NCBI GenBank assembly: GCA_905480065.1
Contig: CAJQOV010000018.1
Span: forward strand, 1-6,107
Direction of reading: 5' to 3'
Length of the DNA: 6,107 nt
Source of the DNA: an uncultured Gammaproteobacteria bacterium
GTDB lineage: Bacteria > Pseudomonadota > Gammaproteobacteria > UBA9214
The notes beneath the pieces are model-generated. The model ran no database searches. It was not told where the DNA came from and saw only the letters and a program-made list of their open reading frames with translations. Positions 1 through 5,215 of the stretch are shown piece by piece (position 1 is the first letter of the stretch; the number at the start of each line of letters is the position of its first letter). Made by a program: the position numbers and the translations under genes.

Positions 1-624
1 GATATCCGGGTCGGCCAGCAAATCGTCCTCGACCGACTCGATGATCGTATCCATGTAATCCTGCAACGAGAGATACTGGTCCACCACTGCATCCAGGATG
101 GTGTAGGCAAGGTAGTCCGCACCCAGGTTCCTGAATCGTCCCTTGGGGTTACGCAACCGTGTCTTGATCGAATCGAAGATTGCGTCCTGCTTTTCCTTGA
201 AGGTGAAAACATAATCATCGAGGATCAGTACACTGACCTGTTCATAGTTTACCGATACCGCGTCGTCCGCCGTGTACATGGCCTTGAATACGAGGAACAG
301 GTAATCATCGTATTGCTCGAATTTCGGCCGCTGCTGGGTATGCAGGATATCCTCGAGCACCAGCGGATGGATGTCGAACTGCTTGCCGATCGCCGCGATG
401 ATGTCGACATTGATCAGACCCTCGACGTTGACCCAGGTTACCGAGTCGGTGTCGCGGTAACGGGCAATCTCCTCGATCGTGGTTGCCAGGTGTTCGCTGG
501 TGCTGTCGCGGGTGTAATCGATGATCGAGATCCTGGTTTCCGTGGCCAGCACCTCACCCACGTGAACCAGTGTGCCGGGCGGCAAACCGGATTTACTCGA
601 CACGCTACCCATGGAATCAGACAT
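1..624 (-). CDS. corA: CorA family magnesium/cobalt transport protein, N-terminal part (runs off window start)
   Basis: Encodes the first 208 residues of a CorA-type divalent cation channel; the gene continues beyond base 1. CorA proteins form inner-membrane pentamers that carry Mg2+ (also Co2+ or Ni2+). What is visible is the soluble cytoplasmic domain only: a beta-rich start, then the family-typical stretches TWVNVEGL, FDIHPLVLEDILHTQQRPK and YDDYLFLVFKAMY, followed by a long helix with DYLAYTILDAVVDQY and IIESVEDDLL. The pore helix and its GMN signature lie outside the window, so an intact channel cannot be confirmed. The start at 624 is chosen because a GGAGA ribosome site sits 6 nt upstream; an in-frame ATG at 612 is the alternative. 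It lies 160 nt after ctaB and has its own promoter, so it is probably not functionally part of the oxidase locus. Family assignment is firm; ion specificity is not readable here. Confidence 0.93.
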   Translation of the reverse strand, partial: MSDSMGSVSSKSGLPPGTLVHVGEVLATETRISIIDYTRDSTSEHLATTIEEIARYRDTDSVTWVNVEGLINVDIIAAIGKQFDIHPLVLEDILHTQQRPKFEQYDDYLFLVFKAMYTADDAVSVNYEQVSVLILDDYVFTFKEKQDAIFDSIKTRLRNPKGRFRNLGADYLAYTILDAVVDQYLSLQDYMDTIIESVEDDLLADPDI

Positions 625-630
625 GCATTT

Positions 631-635
631 TCTCC
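631..635 (-). promoter_or_regulatory. Ribosome binding site of corA
   Basis: On the minus strand GGAGA stands 6 nt before the ATG at 624. This favours 624 over the in-frame ATG at 612. The overlapping ATG at 629 runs straight into a stop and is not used. Confidence 0.7.
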
Positions 636-692
636 GGCGATGTTGCGGTTATGGCGACCGCTAACTGGCAGGATCCGGTAACGACATACACT

Positions 693-721
693 ACTATAAG
701 TGCAGTTACGGGCACTGACAA
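693..721 (-). promoter_or_regulatory. Predicted sigma70-type promoter for corA
   Basis: On the minus strand TTGTCA (716-721) and TATAGT (693-698) each match the sigma70 consensus hexamers at five of six positions and are separated by exactly 17 nt. Transcription would start near 686, giving a leader of about 60 nt before the corA ATG. No obvious riboswitch-like fold was recognised in that short leader. This is a motif-based prediction only. Confidence 0.6.
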
Positions 722-784
722 TTGCAGTAGCAGCGGGCACTCCGGGTGCTGCAACCGTGGCGCATCTGCCGCCCTGCAGCCGGA

Positions 785-1657
785 TCATTGCAGCAGTGGC
801 AGATAGTGATCGACCAGCAGGATGGCGAAAATCGCCATCAGGTACCAGATGGAGTAGCCGAACGTTTTCATGGCAACGTCCTTGCCCTGCATGAGCTGGA
901 TGGCATACCAGAGAAAACCGGCGCCGAGTAACAGCGCACCAGCCAGGTAGAAATAACCGCTCATGCGCGTGGCGAACGGCAACACGCTGACCATCAGCAA
1001 CATAATGGTGTACAGCAGGATCTGCAGGCGCGTGAACGGGATACCGTGCGTAACCGGCAACATCGGAATGTCGACCTTCGCGTATTCATCGCGACGGTGA
1101 ATAGCCAGCGCCCAGAAGTGTGGCGGGGTCCAGATAAAGACGATCAGGAACAACAGCAGCGCATGCGGGTCGATGGTATTGGTCAGCGCCGCCCAGCCGA
1201 GAATCGGCGGCGCCGCGCCGGCCGCCCCCCCGATCACGATGTTTTGCGGCGTGGCACGCTTCAGATACATGGTGTACACCACCGCATAACCCAGCAGCGA
1301 GATGAACGTCAGCGTCGCCGTCAAGACATTGATAAACACCACCAGGATCACCATGGACACTGCGCCGAGCGCCACGGCGAATATCAGTGCCTGCGTACCG
1401 GTCACCTGGCCCTGTGGCAGTGGGCGACGGTGGGTACGCGCCATCTTGGCATCCTCGCGCGCATCCAGCACGTGGTTGATGGCAGCAGCGGCTGATGCCG
1501 CCATGCCAATGCCGAGATTGCCCCATAGCAGCACATCCCACGGCACCATACCGGGCGGGGACGTGGCGAGAAACATGCCGACCATCGCCGTGAACACGAT
1601 CAACGCCACAACCTTCAGCTTGCACAGGCCCAGGTAGTTGTTAACCAGCTGCATCAT
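785..1657 (-). CDS. ctaB: Protoheme IX farnesyltransferase (heme O synthase)
   Basis: Integral membrane prenyltransferase of the UbiA superfamily that adds a farnesyl group to protoheme to make heme O, the precursor of heme A used by the oxidase encoded upstream. The 290-residue product has the usual family length and about nine hydrophobic segments. The first Asp-rich prenyl-diphosphate motif is at residues 61-81 (NHVLDARED followed by RTHRRPLP), the family block LKRATPQNIVIGG is near 132-144, and the second Asp-rich loop AIHRRDEYAKVDIPMLPVTHG spans about 185-205 (broken here only for description: D190, D196). The N-terminal family motif usually read as TKPKV or TKPRV is CKLKV here (residues 12-16). 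The start is one of two tandem ATGs (1657 and 1654), 9 nt after the stop of the Sco-like gene, so cotranscription is likely although the ribosome site is weak. ctaA, normally just upstream, is absent. Confidence 0.96.
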   Translation of the reverse strand: MMQLVNNYLGLCKLKVVALIVFTAMVGMFLATSPPGMVPWDVLLWGNLGIGMAASAAAAINHVLDAREDAKMARTHRRPLPQGQVTGTQALIFAVALGAVSMVILVVFINVLTATLTFISLLGYAVVYTMYLKRATPQNIVIGGAAGAAPPILGWAALTNTIDPHALLLFLIVFIWTPPHFWALAIHRRDEYAKVDIPMLPVTHGIPFTRLQILLYTIMLLMVSVLPFATRMSGYFYLAGALLLGAGFLWYAIQLMQGKDVAMKTFGYSIWYLMAIFAILLVDHYLPLLQ

Positions 1658-1666
1658 GTCGCGCTA

Positions 1667-2317
1667 TTATCCAATCCGGGAAAACTTGAGCAGCTTGCGC
1701 AGATCTTTCAGCATGCCATTCGGTTCCGCATCCGGTGTGTAATACATCATCAGGTTACCCAGCGGGTCCACGTAATAGACACGTTCCGCCTGGCTCATGT
1801 CGACATCGTCGATCCGGAAGAACGGTGCAATGGACCTGGCCTGCGCCGCCGTAACCGGCACCACCGTGAGCCTTGGATATTCCTTGCTGACCATATCCTG
1901 CAGCACCGGCGGAACACTGTCACCGAGCAGCAGATAGAGGGTCTGTACACGATTCATGTTTTCATTCTGCGCCATACGGATCTGCCGCAGTCGGTACAGG
2001 TTCTGGTTACAGACCGCATCGCAGTCACCATCACCGATATACACCAGTGTCCAGAGGCCCTGCAGATAGAGATCAAGTGGCTTGTCTCCTGCCATCAGGT
2101 CGGCCGGCAGCGTCAACGGCCGGGCCGGATGCACCAGTTTGCCATGATTGGTGGTCCCTTCCGGTTTCCAGCCGCCGTCCCCGGCGTGGTGCATGACCCA
2201 GGACACGAAAGCCGGTGCCATGAATAGCAGCCCCAGCAGCACGAATGCCTGTTTCGAAGTCAGAAACCCGCGCTGACGACCGGGCTGCCGCGGTTTTTGC
2301 CGGACATGTTTACTCAT
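1667..2317 (-). CDS. Sco-like membrane-anchored thioredoxin-fold protein, putative cytochrome oxidase assembly factor
   Basis: A 216-residue protein of the family found between SURF1 and ctaA in gammaproteobacterial oxidase clusters. A basic N-terminus is followed by one membrane helix (about residues 24-42), then a domain expected outside the cytoplasm. The domain resembles Sco/thioredoxin folds: WTLVYIGDGDCDAVCNQNLY carries a CxxxC pair at C99 and C103, and VYYVDPLGNLMMYY near 180-193 resembles the late strand-turn of Sco proteins. No histidine occurs after residue 63, so the distal His that completes the copper site in true Sco1 is missing. It may act as a thiol-disulfide or copper-handling partner, which is inference. 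The start at 2317 is chosen because GGAG lies 5 nt upstream and the ATG overlaps the SURF1 stop as ATGA; the frame stays open further upstream, but only inside SURF1. Confidence 0.87.
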   Translation of the reverse strand: MSKHVRQKPRQPGRQRGFLTSKQAFVLLGLLFMAPAFVSWVMHHAGDGGWKPEGTTNHGKLVHPARPLTLPADLMAGDKPLDLYLQGLWTLVYIGDGDCDAVCNQNLYRLRQIRMAQNENMNRVQTLYLLLGDSVPPVLQDMVSKEYPRLTVVPVTAAQARSIAPFFRIDDVDMSQAERVYYVDPLGNLMMYYTPDAEPNGMLKDLRKLLKFSRIG

Positions 2318-3057
2318 TGCCGCTCCGTATTTTCCCTGTCTGTTCGTTTCGTGTTGACGCTGATATAGATGATCAGAAGCACCAGCACCAGCGTAAACCA
2401 CTGCATGGCATAGGCCCGATGCTTGTCGGGGGTCACACCATACACCGGCTTCCAATCGCGTACAAAACCATTCTGGTCGTGAGCATCCAGCAGTAATATC
2501 ACCGGCAGCAGCGGCTTGCCCAGCAACGTTTCCAGCTGTGCAGGTACCAGCTGCTGGATCACCCGTGGCCAGCCCGCCCCGGATTCTTCCACGTCCGCGA
2601 GGCGAAAGGTCTTTTCCGGGGGCAGATCGATGCTGGCCGTGAGCGTCACTGCCCCGGTCGGGCCTGCAACCGCAGGCAATACCGAACGGTCCGGTACCGC
2701 CGGCACCCAGCCGCGGTTGACCAGCAGTTCACGACCGTCGGCCAGTCGCAGGGGTGTCAACACCTCGTAACCCGGATGCCCGTCATACATGCGGTTGTCG
2801 AGCAACAACTGGTGCTCGATATCGTAGCGGCCGGCCACGAGCACACTGCGATAACGTGCCGCGGCAAGATCACCACCGAGGGTATCAAGCGCCACGGCCG
2901 GCTGGCTGGCGCTGGCGATATGCCGGTCGACCAGCGACTGTTTCCAGTGGGCGCGGTCCAGTTGCCAGCTGCCAAGCCACATCATTAGCGGTACAAAAAC
3001 CAGCATCGCCAGGCTCGGCCACAGCCCGGGACGGAACTCAAACCGGCCGATTCTCAT
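2314..3057 (-). CDS. SURF1 family cytochrome oxidase biogenesis protein
   Basis: Inner-membrane assembly factor of the SURF1/Shy1 family, implicated in heme a/a3 insertion into subunit I. With the ATG at 3057 it is 247 residues, the usual bacterial size. Two membrane helices frame a large loop: helix 1 at about residues 13-29 is followed directly by the signature GSWQLDRAHWKQ, the loop holds GYEVLTPLRLADGRELLVNRGWVP in two adjoining blocks, and helix 2 (about 218-236) follows the conserved KHRAYAMQWF motif. A GTG at 3102 in the same frame would add 15 residues, but homologs begin near MRIGRFEFRPGLWP, so 3057 is preferred; neither start has a strong ribosome site. The stop overlaps the next start (ATGA), indicating translational coupling with the Sco-like gene. 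It is divergent from the DUF2909 gene and needs its own promoter. Confidence 0.94.
   Translation of the reverse strand: MRIGRFEFRPGLWPSLAMLVFVPLMMWLGSWQLDRAHWKQSLVDRHIASASQPAVALDTLGGDLAAARYRSVLVAGRYDIEHQLLLDNRMYDGHPGYEVLTPLRLADGRELLVNRGWVPAVPDRSVLPAVAGPTGAVTLTASIDLPPEKTFRLADVEESGAGWPRVIQQLVPAQLETLLGKPLLPVILLLDAHDQNGFVRDWKPVYGVTPDKHRAYAMQWFTLVLVLLIIYISVNTKRTDRENTERQ
2323..2326 (-). promoter_or_regulatory. Ribosome binding site fixing the Sco-like gene start
   Basis: GGAG on the minus strand lies 5 nt before the ATG at 2317, inside the last codons of SURF1. It supports the short reading (216 residues) over the upstream extension that would run through SURF1 coding sequence. Confidence 0.6.
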
Positions 3058-3107
3058 GCCGCGTAGCCCCGGACGCCAAATTGACGGGCGAGCAAATGCC
3101 ACCCATC

Positions 3108-3116
3108 TGCTATAAT
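3108..3116 (+). promoter_or_regulatory. Predicted extended -10 promoter for the DUF2909 gene
   Basis: TGCTATAAT is a perfect extended -10 element (TG-n-TATAAT). No good -35 lies at 16-18 nt; TTGACG at 3081 is 24 nt away, too far. An extended -10 can work without a -35. Transcription would begin near 3123, some 28 nt before the ATG at 3151. Confidence 0.55.
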
Positions 3117-3138
3117 GGCCGCGTCATATCGATCACAA
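3109..3138 (-). promoter_or_regulatory. Weak candidate promoter for the SURF1 cluster
   Basis: Minus-strand TTGTGA (3133-3138) and TATAGC (3109-3114) are spaced 18 nt apart. The fit is mediocre, but SURF1 is separated from coxC by an opposite-strand gene and a bidirectional terminator, so some promoter must lie in 3058-3150 or nearby. The -10 bases overlap those of the opposing DUF2909 promoter. Confidence 0.3.
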
Positions 3139-3150
3139 CGGTCCCACACC

Positions 3151-3360
3151 ATGCTCAGCAAAATCCTCATTGTCCTGTTTCTCTTCTTCATCATTGGCAG
3201 CCTGTTCAGCGGACTGTTTTACCTGGTCAGGGACAAGGGCGCATCGGAACGCACCGTGCGCGCATTGACTGTTCGCATCAGCCTGTCCGTACTGCTGTTC
3301 GCGCTGCTGATGATCGGCTACGCCACCGGGGTACTGCAACCACACGGCCTCGGCGGATAA
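3151..3360 (+). CDS. Twin transmembrane protein, DUF2909 family
   Basis: A 69-residue protein made of two hydrophobic helices (about residues 5-25 and 43-61) joined by a short basic loop. The loop motif RDKG (27-30) followed by RTVRALTVRISLSV and the C-terminal QPHG (63-66) match the DUF2909 family, which occurs in proteobacterial oxidase loci between coxC and SURF1. Its function is unknown; location suggests a role in oxidase assembly or stability. It is the only plus-strand gene here, convergent with coxC and divergent from SURF1. The ATG at 3151 is chosen because family members start at the first helix; the in-frame ATG at 3115 falls inside the predicted -10 box and would add a polar tail. 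The ribosome site is weak. Confidence 0.88.
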   Translation: MLSKILIVLFLFFIIGSLFSGLFYLVRDKGASERTVRALTVRISLSVLLFALLMIGYATGVLQPHGLGG

Positions 3361-3368
3361 CATAATCG

Positions 3369-3418
3369 GGGACAGACCACGTGCCTTGCCTGTTGCTTTG
3401 AAAAACGCGGTCTGTCCG
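3369..3418. repeat. REP-like inverted repeat with GGGGACAGACC head
   Basis: Arms 3370-3382 and 3405-3417 pair over 13 positions with one mismatch (GGACAGACC against GGTCTGTCC is perfect), around a 22-nt spacer. The GGGGACAGACCACG head resembles palindromes spread by REP-associated tyrosine transposases (IS200-like, TnpA_REP) in many Gammaproteobacteria; that link is from memory of the family, not a search. It starts 9 nt after the DUF2909 stop, a typical position for such elements. No transposase is in the window. Confidence 0.6.
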
Positions 3419-3428
3419 CCTTAAACAG

Positions 3429-3456
3429 AAAAGGGCGCTGCATGCAGCGCCCTTTT
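3429..3456. terminator. Bidirectional Rho-independent terminator between DUF2909 and coxC
   Basis: A perfect 28-bp palindrome: four A, a ten-base GC-rich arm (GGGCGCTGCA), its complement, and four T. Because it reads the same on both strands, each converging transcript (DUF2909 on plus, coxC on minus) would form a GC-rich stem followed by a short U tract. It lies 20 nt beyond the coxC stop. Confidence 0.85.
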
Positions 3457-3476
3457 GCGTTCCTGCCGTGTAACGC

Positions 3477-4340
3477 CTAGATCAGCCAGTACACGAATAC
3501 GAACAGACCCAGCCAGACCACATCCACGAAGTGCCAGTACCAGGCCACCGCCTCAAAGGCAAAGTGGTGCTCGGCCGTGAAGTGACCCTTGATACTGCGC
3601 AGCAGGATGATGGTCAGCATGGTCGCGCCCAGCGTCACGTGCAAACCATGGAAACCGGTCAGCATGTAGAACGTGGTGCCGTAGATGCCGGAACCCAGCT
3701 TCAGGTCCATCTCGGTGTAGGCATGATGATACTCGTAGGCCTGCAGGCCAAGGAACAGGAAGCCCAGCGCCACCGTCGCCATCAGGCCGAGGATCAGCTG
3801 GGTACGGTCTGCCTTCTTCAGTCCCCAGTGCGCCCAGGTCACGGTCACGCCGGAGGTCAGCAGGATCAGGGTATTGATGGCCGGTATACCCCAGGCTCCC
3901 ATGGGTTCGTATGCACCACCGACATCGCCCGGGCCATTGGTTGGCCATACGGCCTCGAAACCATGCCACAACAGCTCCGGGGTCATGACATTATTGCTCG
4001 CGCCGCCCAGCCACGGCACCGACCACATACGGGCGTAGAACAGGGCGCCGAAGAAGGCGGCAAAGAACATCACCTCGGAGAAGATGAACCAGCCCATGCT
4101 CCAGCGGAATGACATGTCGACCTGGTCATTGTACTTGCCACCCTGGCTCTCGCGGATCACGGTACCGAACCAGCCAAACAGCATATAAATGACCACCGCT
4201 GCACCGGCCGCCATGACCATCCAGCTGCCGCCGTGCAGGAAATGTGCAAACCCGCCCAGCATGAGAAACAAACCGACTGAGCCGACGATAGGCCAGTGGC
4301 TGGGTTCCGGCAGGTAATAACCCCCTTTGGATGCTGACAT
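3477..4340 (-). CDS. coxC: Cytochrome c oxidase subunit III
   Basis: Core membrane subunit of the aa3-type oxidase, binding lipids and stabilising subunit I and its proton uptake path. The 287-residue product is of normal bacterial length, with seven hydrophobic segments in a two-plus-five layout. Visible signatures are HWPIVGSVGLFLMLGG at the first helix, WFIFSEVMFFAAFFGALFYAR with the conserved acidic residue E89, GFHGLHVTLGA, and a C-terminal HHFAFEAVAWYWHFVDVVWL. The start at 4340 has a clear purine-rich ribosome site (GAGAGGGAG) 6 nt upstream. It lies 114 nt downstream of cox11, an unusually large gap for this cluster, filled by a REP-like repeat. Its transcript should stop at the palindrome at 3429-3456. 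Confidence 0.97.
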   Translation of the reverse strand: MSASKGGYYLPEPSHWPIVGSVGLFLMLGGFAHFLHGGSWMVMAAGAAVVIYMLFGWFGTVIRESQGGKYNDQVDMSFRWSMGWFIFSEVMFFAAFFGALFYARMWSVPWLGGASNNVMTPELLWHGFEAVWPTNGPGDVGGAYEPMGAWGIPAINTLILLTSGVTVTWAHWGLKKADRTQLILGLMATVALGFLFLGLQAYEYHHAYTEMDLKLGSGIYGTTFYMLTGFHGLHVTLGATMLTIILLRSIKGHFTAEHHFAFEAVAWYWHFVDVVWLGLFVFVYWLI

Positions 4341-4346
4341 TGGTAA

Positions 4347-4355
4347 CTCCCTCTC
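4347..4355 (-). promoter_or_regulatory. Strong ribosome binding site of coxC
   Basis: GAGAGGGAG on the minus strand ends 6 nt before the ATG at 4340. It is the best Shine-Dalgarno match in the window and suits independent, high-level translation of subunit III after a long gap from cox11. Confidence 0.7.
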
Positions 4356-4377
4356 TAAACGTTGTTAACTCTTGAAT

Positions 4378-4445
4378 GGGGTCGGACTCGATTGTTGCGT
4401 CCACCGCCACCATCTAAACAGACCGGATCAATCGAGACCGATCCC
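4378..4445. repeat. REP-like imperfect inverted repeat between cox11 and coxC
   Basis: Arms of 17 nt at 4378-4394 (GGGGTCGGACTCGATTG) and 4429-4445 pair at 15 of 17 positions around a 34-nt spacer. The GGGGTCGGACTC head resembles REP-type palindromes linked to IS200-like REP transposases and shares the GGGG-nnn-GAC pattern with the repeat at 3369-3418. It lies wholly in the noncoding gap, from 10 nt beyond the cox11 stop to 38 nt before the coxC start. No transposase or clear target duplication is visible. In mRNA it would fold, possibly shielding the upstream message from 3' decay. Confidence 0.6.
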
Positions 4446-4454
4446 GCCAAAAAT

Positions 4455-5051
4455 CTACAGGATGGATTCGAGCTTGCCCTTTTCCACCGCCACGTCTGCT
4501 GCCGGCGCATCGTCTTGCGCCGGGAAGAAGGTATAGGACAGCGACACGGTCCTGACCTCTTCCGGTAATGCCGGGTCGACTACAAATCGAATCGGCATCT
4601 CCTTGCCTTCCCCGGCCTGCAACGTTTGCCGGGTAAAGCAGAAGCATTCCGTCTTGTTGAAGTATTTCGCCGCCAGTCCCGGTGCCAGACTCGGAACGGC
4701 CTGCCCGCTCACCGGTTGATCCTGCTTGTTCCTGGCATAGAAATGCACTTCGGTCACTGCTCCCGGGTGTACCTTTACCCGCCGTACCATCGGCCTGAAT
4801 TCCCAGGGCAGGTCACTGTTCACCATGCCGAGAAATTCCACCGTCACCAGCCGGTCCTTATCAACCTTGCCGGTCAGTGCCTTTTCCTGCTCGATACGTC
4901 CGGTCTTGCCGTTTAACCCGGTGATATCGCAAAACACGTCATAAATCGGCACCAGTGCAAATCCGAATCCGAACATCAACAGCGCGGCGATACCCAGCCG
5001 CTTGACTGTCCGGCGGTTGGCGTGGTTGCGATCGCTGACGTCCATCTTCAC
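4455..5051 (-). CDS. ctaG: Cytochrome c oxidase assembly protein CtaG/Cox11 (copper chaperone for CuB)
   Basis: Membrane-anchored copper protein that delivers Cu to the CuB site of subunit I; of the Cox11 type, not the unrelated CtaG of Gram-positives. Counting from the GTG at 5051 the product is 198 residues: a basic N-terminus, one helix at about 19-35, then FALVPIYDVFCDITGLNG with the family Cys at C41, a beta-rich domain, and the copper motif ECFCF with C136 and C138, followed by LSYTFF near the end. All three family cysteines are present. Two starts compete: GTG at 5051, which overlaps the preceding stop as GTGA, and ATG at 5045, 2 nt after that stop (196 residues). Neither has a strong ribosome site, and both imply coupling to the small upstream gene. 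Confidence 0.96.
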   Translation of the reverse strand: MKMDVSDRNHANRRTVKRLGIAALLMFGFGFALVPIYDVFCDITGLNGKTGRIEQEKALTGKVDKDRLVTVEFLGMVNSDLPWEFRPMVRRVKVHPGAVTEVHFYARNKQDQPVSGQAVPSLAPGLAAKYFNKTECFCFTRQTLQAGEGKEMPIRFVVDPALPEEVRTVSLSYTFFPAQDDAPAADVAVEKGKLESIL

Positions 5052-5161
5052 TTCGTCAGCACAATGAAACTGGCCGCAAAGAATGCTGACGCCAGCAGTA
5101 CCAGCAGTACGATCGTCACGAGCATGCGCCTGGATTGCTGCCTGTTACCCTGTTCTGCCAT
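5048..5161 (-). CDS. Short single-helix membrane protein, putative cytochrome oxidase small assembly protein
   Basis: A 37-residue open frame between ctaD and cox11, easily missed by gene callers. It begins MAEQGNRQQSRRM, a polar basic N-terminus, then a single hydrophobic helix from about residue 14 to 35 (rich in L, V, A, F), ending LTK. Size, layout and position match the short proteins annotated as cytochrome oxidase small assembly protein in other proteobacterial clusters; sequence identity could not be tested. The stop overlaps the possible cox11 GTG start by four bases (GTGA), suggesting translational coupling. AGGA lies only 1 nt before the ATG, too close for a normal ribosome site, which lowers certainty; an internal ATG at codon 13 would leave just the helix. 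It lies 54 nt after ctaD, beyond a hairpin. Confidence 0.68.
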   Translation of the reverse strand: MAEQGNRQQSRRMLVTIVLLVLLASAFFAASFIVLTK

Positions 5162-5183
5162 ATCCTGATACCGCGAGGTTCAG

Positions 5184-5209
5184 GGTGCATGGGCCTGGGC
5201 CCATGCACC
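5184..5209. other. Strong 12-bp hairpin between ctaD and the small gene
   Basis: Two perfectly complementary 12-base arms (GGTGCATGGGCC and GGCCCATGCACC) are separated by 2 nt, starting 6 nt after the ctaD stop codon. In practice the tip would open to a four-base loop. No U tract follows on the minus strand, so it is not a standard Rho-independent terminator. It could stabilise the 3' end of the ctaD message, mark a processing site, or cause partial attenuation before the assembly genes. Which of these applies cannot be read from the sequence. Confidence 0.75.
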
Positions 5210-5215
5210 ACAGCC

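Noticed and set aside
313..681. 122-codon plus-strand open frame over the start of corA
   Set aside because: The minus strand carries clear CorA family sequence over the same bases with a good ribosome site.
720..784. Terminator after ctaB
   Set aside because: Only short stems (for example a 4-bp GGCG/CGCC pair around 760-776) without a U tract are visible; not enough to call a Rho-independent terminator.
1046..1495. 149-codon plus-strand open frame antisense to ctaB
   Set aside because: Shadow of ctaB; no hydrophobic core or family motif and a composition dominated by R, H and Q.
2318..2455. N-terminal extension of the Sco-like gene up to an upstream start at 2455
   Set aside because: The extra 46 codons lie inside SURF1 coding sequence and look like frame-shadow sequence; the ATG at 2317 has a ribosome site and the usual ATGA overlap.
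3081..3116. TTGACG at 3081 as the -35 partner of TATAAT at 3111
   Set aside because: The spacer is 24 nt, far from the 16-18 nt needed; the extended -10 is the better reading.
3531..4112. 193-codon plus-strand open frame antisense to coxC
   Set aside because: It mirrors the coxC reading frame, has composition typical of antisense shadows (rich in Q, H, R, G), and shows no recognisable domain, while coxC is unmistakable.
4126..4413. Possible small gene in the gap between cox11 and coxC (a DUF2970 gene is often found there)
   Set aside because: The frame starting at 4413 overlaps coxC out of frame and encodes no helix or DUF2970-like sequence; the gap is filled by a REP-like repeat.
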